This document shows positions 37,084-45,921 of a DNA stretch of 64,000 nucleotides, one piece after another. This DNA is from Ferruginibacter sp. (GTDB lineage Bacteria; Bacteroidota; Bacteroidia; Chitinophagales; Chitinophagaceae). Numbering within the stretch: the stretch's first letter is position 1; each line of letters opens with the position of its first letter. A program made the translations under genes and the position numbers. Below the pieces are notes generated by a model that worked only from the letters and a program-made list of their open reading frames with translations, did not search any database and was not told the origin of the DNA. The DNA lies in contig JAQBNH010000007.1 of the NCBI GenBank assembly GCA_028288705.1, positions 124,001 through 188,000 of the forward strand, given 5' to 3'.

Positions 37084-38370
37084 ATGCAAACTGCTTCTAA
37101 AAAAGTTGTCACGGGATGGGCCATGTATGACTGGGCCAATTCGGTGTACAACCTGGTTATTACCACCACTTTCTTTCCGGCCTATTATGCAGCCGTAACA
37201 GGCTTGAAAAATTTTCCCGATGGCATCAGCTTCCTTGGCAGAAATTTCGTTAACACAGAGTTGAAAGATTACGTGCTGGCCTTTGGATTTTTAGTGGTCG
37301 CAGTTTTATCTCCGATACTTTCTTCGATCGCCGATTACAAAGGCAATAAGAAAAACTTCATGCGCTTCTTTTGCTACATGGGGGCAGCGAGTTGTTCGCT
37401 GATGTATTTTTTTGATCGCGAACATGTGTTCCTTGGACTGATCTGCTTTATGATGGCAGGCATTGGATTTTATGGAAGCCAGGTTTTTTATAATTCCTAT
37501 TTACCGGAGATCGCTGCTGATGAAGACCAGGACAGGATCAGTGCAAAAGGCTACACCTTTGGTTACATTGGAAGCGTGCTGATGCAGATGATCGGGTTTG
37601 GATTAGTGATATTGATGCCTGATAACCCATTGCCTTTAAAGATCACATTTCTGCTGGTGGGCGTTTGGTGGGTTTGCTTTGCGCAGATCACTTTCCGTGC
37701 CTTACCCATCAGCAGTAAACAGGAAAGAAAAGAACGAAAGAATGTTTTTACAAACGGATTTAAAGAATTGAAGATCGTTTGGAACCAACTCAAACATATG
37801 CCGGTCTTGAAGCGTTTTTTAACGGCTTTCTTTTTTTACAGCATGGGTGTTCAAACTGTGATGCTGGTAGCCATTGACTTTGGTATTAAGGAACTGAAAC
37901 TACCCGATATCAAACTGATCATCACCGCTGTAATTATACAGATTGTAGCGATTGCAGGGGCAATCCTGATGTCACGACTCTCGGCAAAATTTGGCAACGT
38001 ACGCGTGCTGATATTTACCGTGTTGCTTTGGATCGGCGTATGTATCGCCGGGTATTTTATCACAACAGAAATGCATTTTTACATTATTGCTTCATTGGTT
38101 GGACTGGTGATGGGTGGCATACAATCGCTGAGCCGTTCTACTTACTCGCGTTTCATGCCGGCTACTAAAGACACAGCTTCATTTTTTAGCTTTTATGATG
38201 TAACTGAAAAAATGGCGATCGTGATCGGGTTATTTACATTTGGATTTATTGAAGGTGTGAGCAGCATCCGCGAATCCATTTTATCTTTGGTGGTTTTTTT
38301 CCTACTCGGTTTCATCTGGCTCGTTCTTACAGCGATGAAGCAAAAAACAACATTACCAGTAACAAGCTAA
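37084..38370 (+). CDS. MFS transporter, UMF1/Atg22-like family
   Basis: Major facilitator of 428 residues with about 12 transmembrane helices. It has the family N-terminus GWAMYDWANSVYNLVITTTF, the first-half signature YNSYLPEIAADEDQDRIS and the second-half motif LVMGGIQSLSRSTYSRFMP, typical of the UMF1 group related to yeast vacuolar Atg22. In yeast these export amino acids; the bacterial substrate is unknown. It is followed 4 bases later by an MBL-fold hydrolase, so the two are probably co-transcribed. Confidence 0.9.
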   Translation: MQTASKKVVTGWAMYDWANSVYNLVITTTFFPAYYAAVTGLKNFPDGISFLGRNFVNTELKDYVLAFGFLVVAVLSPILSSIADYKGNKKNFMRFFCYMGAASCSLMYFFDREHVFLGLICFMMAGIGFYGSQVFYNSYLPEIAADEDQDRISAKGYTFGYIGSVLMQMIGFGLVILMPDNPLPLKITFLLVGVWWVCFAQITFRALPISSKQERKERKNVFTNGFKELKIVWNQLKHMPVLKRFLTAFFFYSMGVQTVMLVAIDFGIKELKLPDIKLIITAVIIQIVAIAGAILMSRLSAKFGNVRVLIFTVLLWIGVCIAGYFITTEMHFYIIASLVGLVMGGIQSLSRSTYSRFMPATKDTASFFSFYDVTEKMAIVIGLFTFGFIEGVSSIRESILSLVVFFLLGFIWLVLTAMKQKTTLPVTS

Positions 38371-38374
38371 TATT

Positions 38375-39211
38375 ATGAATTTATATACGATCAATACAGG
38401 TTATTTCAAACTGGATGGAGGTGCCATGTTTGGCGTTGTGCCAAAAAGCATCTGGAATAAAATTAATCCTGCAGATGAAAACAATATGTGTAGCTGGGCG
38501 CTGCGCTGTTTATTGATTGAAGATGGCAACAGGCTTATCCTCGTAGATAACGGTATGGGCAACAAACAGGATGAAAAGTTTTTCAGTCATTATTATATGC
38601 ATGGCGATGACACTTTAGACAAATCGCTGGCTACGCGCGGCTTTCACCGGGATGATATTACCGATGTATTATTAACGCATCTTCATTTTGACCATTGCGG
38701 CGGAAGTATCATCCGTGATGGAGACAAACTTGTTCCCGCATTTAAAAACGCTCATTACTGGAGCAATGAACGGCATTGGAAATGGGCAACAGAACCTAAC
38801 GCGCGTGAAAAAGCCAGTTTTCTTTCAGAAAATATTTTGCCGATCAAAGAAAGCGGGCAACTTAAATTCATCGAAACGCACCAATCCGATTTTCCTGACA
38901 ATATATTGATCCGACAGGCATTCGGCCACACCGATGCGATGATGTTACCACAGGTTAATTATAAAGGACGCACGATTATTTTTATGGCCGATCTCCTGCC
39001 ATCGGCCGGGCATATTCCCCTGCCTTATGTGATGGCGTACGACATGTTTCCGCTCACAACATTAAATGAAAAGAAATCTTTTTTAACGGAGGCGCAGCAG
39101 AATGATTACGTATTGTTTTTTGAGCACGATCCGCAGATCGAATGCGCAACCCTACAATTAACTGATAAAGGAATCAGGGTTAAAGAGACGTTCAGTCTTT
39201 CAGCGATGTAG
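38375..39211 (+). CDS. MBL-fold metallo-hydrolase
   Basis: Zinc hydrolase of the metallo-beta-lactamase superfamily (278 residues). The metal site is visible as LLTHLHFDHCGG (HxHxDH), a histidine in FGHTDAMM, the bridging aspartate in FMADLLPSAGH and FFEHDP. There is no signal peptide. The overall layout resembles lactonase or quorum-quenching-like MBL enzymes (a TINTGYFKLDGGAMFGVVPKS-type N-terminus), but the substrate cannot be assigned. Confidence 0.87.
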   Translation: MNLYTINTGYFKLDGGAMFGVVPKSIWNKINPADENNMCSWALRCLLIEDGNRLILVDNGMGNKQDEKFFSHYYMHGDDTLDKSLATRGFHRDDITDVLLTHLHFDHCGGSIIRDGDKLVPAFKNAHYWSNERHWKWATEPNAREKASFLSENILPIKESGQLKFIETHQSDFPDNILIRQAFGHTDAMMLPQVNYKGRTIIFMADLLPSAGHIPLPYVMAYDMFPLTTLNEKKSFLTEAQQNDYVLFFEHDPQIECATLQLTDKGIRVKETFSLSAM

Positions 39212-39217
39212 TAACTG

Positions 39218-40024
39218 CTAACGGACGCTCAGTAAGGATTTTAAGGGATAACGAAGGTTGCTGTAGCCCATCATATCGATCACGATCTTACCCACAGAGA
39301 TTGGACTTTCCACGCGCAGCAACAAATGATTCGGATCATCACTCACCCATGCATTCATTTTTTCGCCACCTTCAAAAATAGTCCCTTTGATCAACAAAGG
39401 TTTAAACTTGATCGCATTGAATTTACCGTAACGGGTTTTCACTTTTTCCTTGCCGAGGTAACGGATGTATAGGTGATAAACTTCATCATCCAAAAACATA
39501 TCAAAAGGAATTTTATCGCCGGGCTTATACTTATCAAAATTGATATTACGCGCATAGTATACGGCGCTCACCACATCCTGCATACAATCCGTGATCTTAA
39601 AAACACCATTTGTGCTTACCGCGGTATTGGCTGTTTGGTTAAAGCTGACATTGTTATAGATCTTGTGCCCGCCCTCATCAACATTGCGCACAAATTTGTA
39701 AGGCAATAATGAAGCTGTGTCGATATAACTTTCGTAACGATCGCGCACCTTAAAAAAATTGTCAAAGAAGGAATATGATTTTCCATCACCTACACAATGG
39801 TAAACAGGCTTGCCGTTAAAACGCTCAAGTGTGGTGGTAAATGTAGCTTCTCCCGCGCCGATATAAGCGCCCATGGTGCTGTAAAATACCTTCATGGTTA
39901 CTTTTTCGCCCGCTTTAAACGCTGTATTTCGAATGCCACAAAAATCAGCAGCAGGGCTTTGAGAAGTAAAGCTGAGGCAGCCTAAAACGATCAATAATAA
40001 CAAGGGTTTAAAAGGTCGAATCAT
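39218..40024 (-). CDS. DUF3108 domain-containing exported protein
   Basis: 268 residues with a signal peptide (KPLLLLIVLGCLSFTSQSP). The body is a predicted beta-rich domain (AFKAGEKVTMKVFYSTMGAYIGAGEATFT in two parts, RDRYESYIDTASLLPYKFVR, PFDMFLDDEVYHLYIRY), which is the DUF3108 pattern. The last part (LLRVESPISVGKIVIDMMGYSNLRYPL, two parts) is the conserved C-terminal strand block. Probably periplasmic or outer-membrane associated. The start overlaps the upstream flippase-like gene by 4 bases. Confidence 0.85.
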   Translation of the reverse strand: MIRPFKPLLLLIVLGCLSFTSQSPAADFCGIRNTAFKAGEKVTMKVFYSTMGAYIGAGEATFTTTLERFNGKPVYHCVGDGKSYSFFDNFFKVRDRYESYIDTASLLPYKFVRNVDEGGHKIYNNVSFNQTANTAVSTNGVFKITDCMQDVVSAVYYARNINFDKYKPGDKIPFDMFLDDEVYHLYIRYLGKEKVKTRYGKFNAIKFKPLLIKGTIFEGGEKMNAWVSDDPNHLLLRVESPISVGKIVIDMMGYSNLRYPLKSLLSVR

Positions 40025-41001
40025 TTTTCTTTCATGATTTTAATGCCGAAAATTAATAAACTTCCTGCAACCGCAGGTATCACCAGATTGATCAGCCAGA
40101 TGCCCAGAGATGCAGCCTGGATCCCGATAACATTGGTGCTATATAATTGTAATAATTCAACACTGGCTGCTGCCCTTACCGGCAATTCGATAAAACCGAT
40201 CGTAGGTGCGATGGCCATCACCAAATAAAAAACAGAGAGGAGCCAGAAGCAAACCACGTAAGCAATATCTACCTGTAATACGTGTAACAGCAGGATATAT
40301 TGCAAAATAAACACCAGATAACGTAAAAAAGATAAAAACAAGATTCTTAACAATTGTTTACGCCCGAATGCATGCAGCAGGTAGATTTGCTTAACAAATC
40401 TTTTTAAGAAATGAACACGCTCCAGCAGGCTGGCAAGCGCGCCCACACGCAGGTATAAAAAAATCAATACTGCACTAACTGCAATGCTTACGTACACTAA
40501 AATATCACCGGCAAGTGCAGGCAGCAATTTAAACAATACCGCATCAGACTGGGAAAAATAGCGAAACACGATCAGTCCTGTGGTGCCCATAATAATCGTA
40601 ATAAATAACTGGCTGATGCTGCCGAGAATCGTCAGGGAGATAGCGCTCAGTCTATGTTCTTCCTGAACGTATACAATCCTTCCGCCAAATTCACCAATAC
40701 GGTTTGGTGTGAGCATGGTAACACTGCAACCGGCCAGTACACTTTTATATGATTTTAGAAAACTGAATTTCTCCAGAGGCGCCATAAGTAGCTGCCATTT
40801 GCGTGCTTCAAGTCCCCAGTTTACAAACATCAGGAGGAGAACCAACCAGAAAGACGCCTGGTGCCAGCTTAATTTGATTTGAGCCCAACGCTGCGGAAGA
40901 TCAGGCTGGTGGCTGATTTGCTGATATAAATTCCAGGAAAGAACGATAAACAAAACCGGCCCTAAAAAGTAGTTGAGGATTATTTTGATATTTTTGTTCA
41001 A
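40021..41001 (-). CDS. Lysylphosphatidylglycerol synthase TM-domain family membrane protein
   Basis: 326 residues with about eight hydrophobic helices, matching the flippase-like TM domain (UPF0104). Family stretches are GCSVTMLTPNRIGEFGGRIVYV and TIGFIELPVRAAASVEL (the P-x-x-x-G-E-F-G motif is clear). No lysyl-transferase domain is attached, so it is more likely a lipid flippase or glycolipid-related protein. The start is TTG at 41001. It lies 34 bases from the divergent ruvC, whose start is also TTG. It shares a 4-base overlap with the DUF3108 gene. Confidence 0.86.
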   Translation of the reverse strand: MNKNIKIILNYFLGPVLFIVLSWNLYQQISHQPDLPQRWAQIKLSWHQASFWLVLLLMFVNWGLEARKWQLLMAPLEKFSFLKSYKSVLAGCSVTMLTPNRIGEFGGRIVYVQEEHRLSAISLTILGSISQLFITIIMGTTGLIVFRYFSQSDAVLFKLLPALAGDILVYVSIAVSAVLIFLYLRVGALASLLERVHFLKRFVKQIYLLHAFGRKQLLRILFLSFLRYLVFILQYILLLHVLQVDIAYVVCFWLLSVFYLVMAIAPTIGFIELPVRAAASVELLQLYSTNVIGIQAASLGIWLINLVIPAVAGSLLIFGIKIMKEK

Positions 41002-41035
41002 TCAATTCTTTTAAGCAGTAAAATTAGGCCGCCCA

Positions 41036-41596
41036 TTGCAAAATAAACCAAAAATCATTTTAGGTATCGATCCGGGTACATTGGTGATGGGTTATGGATT
41101 GATATCCGTTACCGGTAAGGAAATGTTGCTGCTCGAAATGGGCATCCTGAAATTATCTGCAAAGCATGATGCATACGAAAGGCTGGAACGCATTCACAAT
41201 AAAGTTGCTGATATTATTAAAATACATCAACCCGGTTTCTTCGCCATCGAAGCCCCGTTTTTCGGAAAGAATGTACAGAGTATGTTGAAACTTGGCCGCG
41301 CACAAGGTGTTGCTATTGCCGCGGCGATGCAGGCCGGACTTCCTGTCTGCGAATATTCGCCCAAAAAAATCAAGCAATCCATCACCGGAAATGGTAACGC
41401 GGATAAAACACAGGTTTTAAAGATGCTGCAGCAGTTGCTGAAATTTACTGAAGCACCGGAACAACTGGATGCCTCTGATGCACTTGCAGTGGCAGTTTGC
41501 CACCACTTCCAGGATTCACCGCTCCTGAAAAGCGATGACCATAAAAGCAAAGGCTGGGAAGATTTTATCTTAAAAAATCCCGGGCGCCTGAAATAA
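41036..41596 (+). CDS. ruvC: Crossover junction endodeoxyribonuclease RuvC
   Basis: Resolves Holliday junctions together with RuvAB. The active-site acidic residues are visible in IDPGTLVMGYG (residue 12), FAIEAPFFGKN and DASDALAVAVCHH, and the conserved basic region is EYSPKKIKQSITGNG. Length 186 residues. The start is TTG at 41036, since no ATG lies before the IDPG motif in this frame. It precedes a sensor kinase by 7 bases. Confidence 0.96.
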   Translation: MQNKPKIILGIDPGTLVMGYGLISVTGKEMLLLEMGILKLSAKHDAYERLERIHNKVADIIKIHQPGFFAIEAPFFGKNVQSMLKLGRAQGVAIAAAMQAGLPVCEYSPKKIKQSITGNGNADKTQVLKMLQQLLKFTEAPEQLDASDALAVAVCHHFQDSPLLKSDDHKSKGWEDFILKNPGRLK

Positions 41597-41603
41597 ATCT
41601 CTC

Positions 41604-42875
41604 ATGCAGATCCGTTCCAAAACTTTACGTTGGTTACTCGTGCTTGGCACTTTTGTGGTCGGACTTATCATCGCGGTACAACTGTTCTGGATGCAGAAAA
41701 TCTATTCTTTTGAACAAAAACAATTCAATATAAATGTGTCGAAAAGCATCAGGTCGATGTATGAAGACCTGAACGTACTGAAAGATTCCAGCTATAGTTT
41801 TGAAAGAAATATTCAGAACCCGCAACCGAATTTTTATATCATCAGCCTGGATACAGTTTACCCACTGGCGGACATCAGCAGGATTCTTGGCCGCGAATTA
41901 ACAGACTTCGATATTTTTACCGATTGTAAGATCGGGCTCCATGTAAAAGGAAAAACAGGCTACGTGGAGGAGCAATACATCGACATGCCCGATGCTAATT
42001 TCTCCCCGCGAAAAAATGCCACAATACCTGTCGTTGAGGAAGACCGGAATTTTGTAGTGTTGTATTTCCCCAATCGCACGCGTTATGTCATCCGTCAAAT
42101 GATGTTCTGGCTCGTATCTGGCGGTCTCCTGATCGTGGTGCTGATCGCATTCGGCGTAAGTATTTTTTATCTTTTCCGGCAAAAGTTTTTATACGAAACG
42201 CAGAAGGATTTCGTAAACAATTTCACACACGAATTTAAAACCCCGCTGTCTGTTATCAAAATCGCGGCAGATGTGTTAAAAGATCCGGCTATCGTTCACC
42301 GCCCGGAAAAACTGGCTAATTACGCGCAGATCATCCAGCAACAAACATTACACCTGGAACAACAAACGGCAAGGCTGCTTAGGATCGCGTTCGATTCACA
42401 GAAATCATTGCCCTTACAAAAGGAACGATTTAGTGTAAAAATACTTTTAGAAGAAGCGTTGAAAAACCTCGAACCATTGATCGAAAAAAGAGCCGGTATC
42501 GTAAAGATCTCAGACGAAACGAACGACAGTTTTTTATATGCCGACCGGTCTTACATGTTACTGGCGTTCATTAACCTGATCGAAAATGCGATGAAGTATT
42601 CCCTGCATCCCTGGTTGCAAATATTACTGTCTATCCAGGGCGATGACTTTTGCATTTTGTTTCGCGATAACGGAATCGGCATTGAAAAAAAACACCATAA
42701 AAGAATATTTGATAAATTTTACCGCGTAACTTCTGGCGACATCCAGGAAGCCAGTGGCTTTGGCCTGGGACTTAATTTTGTAAAAACCATTATCGAAACA
42801 CATAAGGGAAAGATTGAAGTGCAGAGTGAAACCGGAAAAGGCAGTTCATTTATTATTCGCATTCCCAGAACTTAA
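41604..42875 (+). CDS. Sensor histidine kinase (partner of 42884 response regulator)
   Basis: 423 residues with TM helices at about 10-30 and 165-190, a periplasmic sensor, HisKA with VNNFTHEFKTPLSVIKI, and HATPase with NLIENAMKYS, FRDNGIGIEKK and GFGLGLNFV. The architecture matches the orphan kinase at 18147. Its response regulator follows 8 bases later. Confidence 0.95.
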   Translation: MQIRSKTLRWLLVLGTFVVGLIIAVQLFWMQKIYSFEQKQFNINVSKSIRSMYEDLNVLKDSSYSFERNIQNPQPNFYIISLDTVYPLADISRILGRELTDFDIFTDCKIGLHVKGKTGYVEEQYIDMPDANFSPRKNATIPVVEEDRNFVVLYFPNRTRYVIRQMMFWLVSGGLLIVVLIAFGVSIFYLFRQKFLYETQKDFVNNFTHEFKTPLSVIKIAADVLKDPAIVHRPEKLANYAQIIQQQTLHLEQQTARLLRIAFDSQKSLPLQKERFSVKILLEEALKNLEPLIEKRAGIVKISDETNDSFLYADRSYMLLAFINLIENAMKYSLHPWLQILLSIQGDDFCILFRDNGIGIEKKHHKRIFDKFYRVTSGDIQEASGFGLGLNFVKTIIETHKGKIEVQSETGKGSSFIIRIPRT

Positions 42876-42883
42876 ATTGACAT

Positions 42884-43564
42884 ATGAAAGCAAAGATCCT
42901 GTTGGCAGAAGACGACACAGCATTGAGTTTTATGATCAAAGATAATTTGACAGATGCAGGTTACATGGTTACTACCTGCAATAACGGGGAGGCAGCCTGG
43001 CAGGAATTCCAAAAAAATCCTTACGACCTTTGCCTGCTCGATGTAAACATGCCGGTACGCGATGGATTTTCTTTAGCAAAGAAAATGCGCCAGCAGAGTG
43101 ACGTTGTTCCCATCATATTTATCACGGCGAAAAGCCTGGAAGAAGACAAACTTAAAGGATTTTCCACCGGCGCAGATGATTATGTTACGAAACCTTTTAG
43201 CATGAAAGAACTGATCATGCGCATTGAAGTTTTTTTACGCCGTACCAAAAAACTGGAGGCCGATGTTAAAGAAGATTACCTGATAGGCCGGTTGCGTTTC
43301 GTGCACAATGAATTAAAAATCTATGATGATGAGCAGGTAATCCCCTTAACGCAAAAAGAAGCAGACCTGTTGAAATTTTTAGCACGGAATGCCAATAAAA
43401 TTTTAAAGAGAGAAGAAGTGTTGTTGAATGTATGGGGGAAAGATGATTATTTTCTTGGGCGGAGTATGGATGTGTTCATCACTAAATTACGGAAACACTT
43501 TAAGACGGACCCTTCGGTGAACCTTGAAACCATTCATGGTGTTGGGTTTCGCCTCAATACATGA
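42884..43564 (+). CDS. OmpR-family response regulator
   Basis: 226 residues. The receiver domain has the acidic pair ED (residues 9-10), phospho-acceptor D53 (LLDVNMP), and the lysine in DDYVTKPF. The C-terminal winged helix ends NLETIHGVGFRLNT, the OmpR/PhoB signature. Its stop codon TGA abuts the stop of the convergent HIT gene (TGATCA at 43562-43567). Confidence 0.97.
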   Translation: MKAKILLAEDDTALSFMIKDNLTDAGYMVTTCNNGEAAWQEFQKNPYDLCLLDVNMPVRDGFSLAKKMRQQSDVVPIIFITAKSLEEDKLKGFSTGADDYVTKPFSMKELIMRIEVFLRRTKKLEADVKEDYLIGRLRFVHNELKIYDDEQVIPLTQKEADLLKFLARNANKILKREEVLLNVWGKDDYFLGRSMDVFITKLRKHFKTDPSVNLETIHGVGFRLNT

Positions 43565-43954
43565 TCATAGTGCGGCTTTCAGGCGTTGCCTGATCTGCTC
43601 CATCTCCTCAGGGGAAACGTTGATCTTCGGCTGCGTAAAATTCAGATCGTTTGCGGTATTGATAGGAACAAGATGCATATGCGCATGCGGCACTTCCAGG
43701 CCAACTACACTGATGCCACAACGTTTGCAATCAAAAGTTTTTTCGATAGCTTTCGCGATCGGTTGTGCAAAGGTTAGCATCCCGGCGAGATAATTTTCCG
43801 GAAGGTCAAATATTTTATCCGTTTCGATCTTTGGAACCACCAGCACATGTCCTTTTACCAATGGAAATACATCCAAAAAAGCGATGAACATTTCGTTTTC
43901 AGCAATTGTATAGCTGGGAATTTCGCCGGAGATTATTTTGGAGAATACAGACAT
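43565..43954 (-). CDS. HIT-family nucleotide-binding protein
   Basis: Histidine-triad protein of the HinT type (129 residues). The catalytic triad is H90-A-H92-M-H94 in PHAHMHLVP. The N-terminus SVFSKIISGEIPSYTIAEN and VFPLVKGHVLVVPK are typical. Such proteins hydrolyse adenosine phosphoramidates. It lies 18 bases downstream of greA and is probably co-transcribed with it. Confidence 0.95.
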   Translation of the reverse strand: MSVFSKIISGEIPSYTIAENEMFIAFLDVFPLVKGHVLVVPKIETDKIFDLPENYLAGMLTFAQPIAKAIEKTFDCKRCGISVVGLEVPHAHMHLVPINTANDLNFTQPKINVSPEEMEQIRQRLKAAL

Positions 43955-43972
43955 GACCGTCAGTTTACAAGG

Positions 43973-44446
43973 TTAAACCGTAATATTTTCTACGCGAAAT
44001 TTTAGTTGGCCGGCAGGAACCGTTACTTCTGCAACATCGCCGATTACTTTTCCCAAAAGCCCTTTTCCTATGGGTGAAGTCACGGAAATCTTTCCTGCTT
44101 TCAGGTCTGCTTCTTTTTCAGAAACGATCTGGTAGGTCACCGTTTTTTTCGTGCCCATATTAGTCACCGTTACTTTCGTAAGGATACTAACACGGCTTGT
44201 ATCGATATTGGTTTCATCCAGGATGCGGGCCGTAGCGATGATCCCTTCCAGGTATTTTATTTTTGCTTCCAGCATTCCCTGTGCTTCCTTGGCAGCATCA
44301 TATTCTGCATTTTCTTTCAGATCTCCTTTTTCACGGGCTTCGGCGATCGCTTCACTGGCAGCAGGCCTTGCAACAGACTTCATCTCGTGCAGTTCTACCT
44401 GCATCTTATCAAACGTATCCTGTGTTACATAATTTGTCTCTGCCAT
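43973..44446 (-). CDS. greA: Transcription elongation factor GreA
   Basis: Rescues backtracked RNA polymerase by stimulating transcript cleavage. The N-terminal coiled coil starts NYVTQDTFDKMQVELHEMKS, with the acidic tip region (EKGDLKENAEYDAAKEAQ), and the C-terminal domain has KISVTSPIGKGLLGKVIGD. ATG at 44446 matches the family start; the frame extends 11 codons upstream. 157 residues, normal. A terminator-like hairpin with a T9 run lies only 20 bases before the ATG. Confidence 0.96.
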   Translation of the reverse strand: MAETNYVTQDTFDKMQVELHEMKSVARPAASEAIAEAREKGDLKENAEYDAAKEAQGMLEAKIKYLEGIIATARILDETNIDTSRVSILTKVTVTNMGTKKTVTYQIVSEKEADLKAGKISVTSPIGKGLLGKVIGDVAEVTVPAGQLKFRVENITV

Positions 44447-44465
44447 AACTATCGTTTTAACTAAT

Positions 44466-44502
44466 AAAAAAAAATACAACGCTCCAGGTCACCGAAGCGT
44501 TG
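44466..44502 (-). terminator. Terminator/attenuator hairpin in the greA leader
   Basis: Minus strand: stem CAACGCT / AGCGTTG with a short inner GG-CC pairing, followed after two bases by nine T residues (44466-44474). It sits between the dehydrogenase stop (44550) and the greA ATG (44446). Only 19 bases separate the T run from the ATG, too few for a promoter, so greA transcripts must pass through this terminator. Confidence 0.75.
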
Positions 44503-44511
44503 CATCTGCTA

Positions 44512-44540
44512 CAAATATACTAAAATTGTTTAGCCTGCAA
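44512..44540 (-). promoter_or_regulatory. Bacteroidota-type promoter upstream of the greA attenuator
   Basis: Minus strand: TTG (44538-44540), 18 bases, then TATATTTG (44512-44519), a full TAnnTTTG match. Predicted start near 44505, giving a roughly 60-base leader that contains the terminator hairpin. It overlaps the space after the dehydrogenase stop. Confidence 0.55.
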
Positions 44541-44549
44541 AGGATGGGG

Positions 44550-45467
44550 TCAAATACCCAATTTTTCCAGTAAAACTTTGCTCATTTTATAAAAAGCTTC
44601 ATGGGTGTAGCCGGCGATATGCGGCGTGAGCAAGACATTGTCCATCGCTACCAGTTGCTCCAATTCTGAACGCTGCGATTCGGTCAGGTTATCCAGTTTT
44701 TCATTTTCCAGTACGTCGAGTCCTGCTCCGGCAACCTTATCCTCGTTTATTGCGGCGATCAGTGCACTTGTTTTTACAACGGCTCCACGCGAAGTGTTCA
44801 AGATCCATGGCCGTCTTTTTAACAGCGCGAAAAATTCCTCCCCTGCCATATATCGTGTTTCATCCGTCAATGGCACATGAAAACTGATCACATCAGCATA
44901 TTTACATACCTGTTCAAAATTTGCTTCGCGAATGGTTTGGTCGCCAAACCCTGTTTTGTATTTATCATAAGCGAGGATCGTCCCGCCGAATGGCTGGAGT
45001 AATTTTGCAAATGCGCCCCCCGTATTTCCGTAGCCAACTAGGCCAATTGTTTTACCCGACAATTCCGTTCCGCGATTTTCATTGCGCAGCCACTGGAGAT
45101 GCTTCACTTCTTCAAAACTTCTGCTGATATTATTGAGCAGATTCAGCAACATCCCCAATGCATGTTCAGCCACCGCGTTTCGGTTACCCTCCGGACTGCT
45201 GACACAAAGAATATTTCTTTCCCGGGCGTAAGCGGTATCAATTAATTCAAGCCCGCTTCCTAATCTCCCGATCCACTTTAATTGCGGCCCCTGGTCAATC
45301 AGGTTCCTGTCGATTTTCAATCGTGTGGTCACCACCAGGCCGGTAACCTGTGGCATTAAAGATCTTACTTCATCATAGCTGATATCAGGCGCATAGTGTA
45401 CCGCAAAACCGCTTGCCTGCAGCGTTTCCCGTAAAATATCATGCACTTTAGCTGTGATGAGAATCAT
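44550..45467 (-). CDS. D-2-hydroxyacid dehydrogenase family protein
   Basis: NAD-dependent dehydrogenase of 305 residues. The Rossmann motif is GLVGYGNTGGAFAKLL. The catalytic residues are seen in NTSRGAVVKTSAL (arginine), LDVLENEKL (glutamate) and LTPHIAGYTHEA (histidine). It resembles the SerA/PGDH subgroup without the ACT domain, but the substrate is not certain. It is 2 bases after the ridA-like gene, so the two form an operon. Confidence 0.92.
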   Translation of the reverse strand: MILITAKVHDILRETLQASGFAVHYAPDISYDEVRSLMPQVTGLVVTTRLKIDRNLIDQGPQLKWIGRLGSGLELIDTAYARERNILCVSSPEGNRNAVAEHALGMLLNLLNNISRSFEEVKHLQWLRNENRGTELSGKTIGLVGYGNTGGAFAKLLQPFGGTILAYDKYKTGFGDQTIREANFEQVCKYADVISFHVPLTDETRYMAGEEFFALLKRRPWILNTSRGAVVKTSALIAAINEDKVAGAGLDVLENEKLDNLTESQRSELEQLVAMDNVLLTPHIAGYTHEAFYKMSKVLLEKLGI

Positions 45468-45469
45468 AA

Positions 45470-45850
45470 TTATTGTGCTGCGATCATGCTGATCTCAACA
45501 TTTACATTTTTAGGTAAGCCTTTAACAGCTACAGTTTCACGCGCAGGGAAATCCGCGCTGAAATATTTGCCATAGATTTCATTAACTTCTGCAAACAACT
45601 GCATATCGGAAAGAAAGATTGTTGTTTTTATAACATGCGAAAAATCCATTCCTGCTTCATTAAGGATTGCGGAAAGATTTTTCATAACCAGGTTTGTCTC
45701 TTCGGCTATGCTGTTCATTTTCAATTCGCCTGTTGCAGGATCCAGTGCTATCTGGCCGGAAATAAACAACATTCCACCTGCTTTTACTGCCTGGTTATAC
45801 GGACCAATCGGGGCCGGTGCCTCCGTGGTTTTGATGATTTGTTTTGACAT
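45470..45850 (-). CDS. RidA-family reactive enamine/imine deaminase
   Basis: 126 residues with family motifs IKTTEAPAPIGPYNQAV, FISGQIALDPATGEL, KTTIFLSDMQLFAEVN and PARETVAVKGLPKNVNVEISMIA (in two stretches). The arginine in the last block binds the carboxylate. RidA proteins hydrolyse 2-aminoacrylate and similar imines. It is upstream of and nearly touching the dehydrogenase gene. Confidence 0.96.
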   Translation of the reverse strand: MSKQIIKTTEAPAPIGPYNQAVKAGGMLFISGQIALDPATGELKMNSIAEETNLVMKNLSAILNEAGMDFSHVIKTTIFLSDMQLFAEVNEIYGKYFSADFPARETVAVKGLPKNVNVEISMIAAQ

Positions 45851-45875
45851 GTATTAATTTAAATTTTCTATGAGG

Positions 45876-45883
45876 CAAAGATA
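45876..45883 (-). promoter_or_regulatory. Candidate -7 element for the RidA operon (TATCTTTG)
   Basis: A full TAnnTTTG match on the minus strand, 25 bases upstream of the RidA start. A TTG lies 24 bases further upstream (45908-45910). It is divergent from the element for the 45922 gene. Confidence 0.4.
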
Positions 45884-45899
45884 TCTTTTATCAACCACG

Positions 45900-45907
45900 T
45901 ATTTTTG
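45900..45907 (+). promoter_or_regulatory. Candidate -7 element for the tsaB operon (TATTTTTG)
   Basis: A full TAnnTTTG match on the plus strand, 14 bases upstream of the ATG at 45922. No well-spaced TTG; the leader would be very short. Confidence 0.35.
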
Positions 45908-45921
45908 CAAAAATAAATTGC

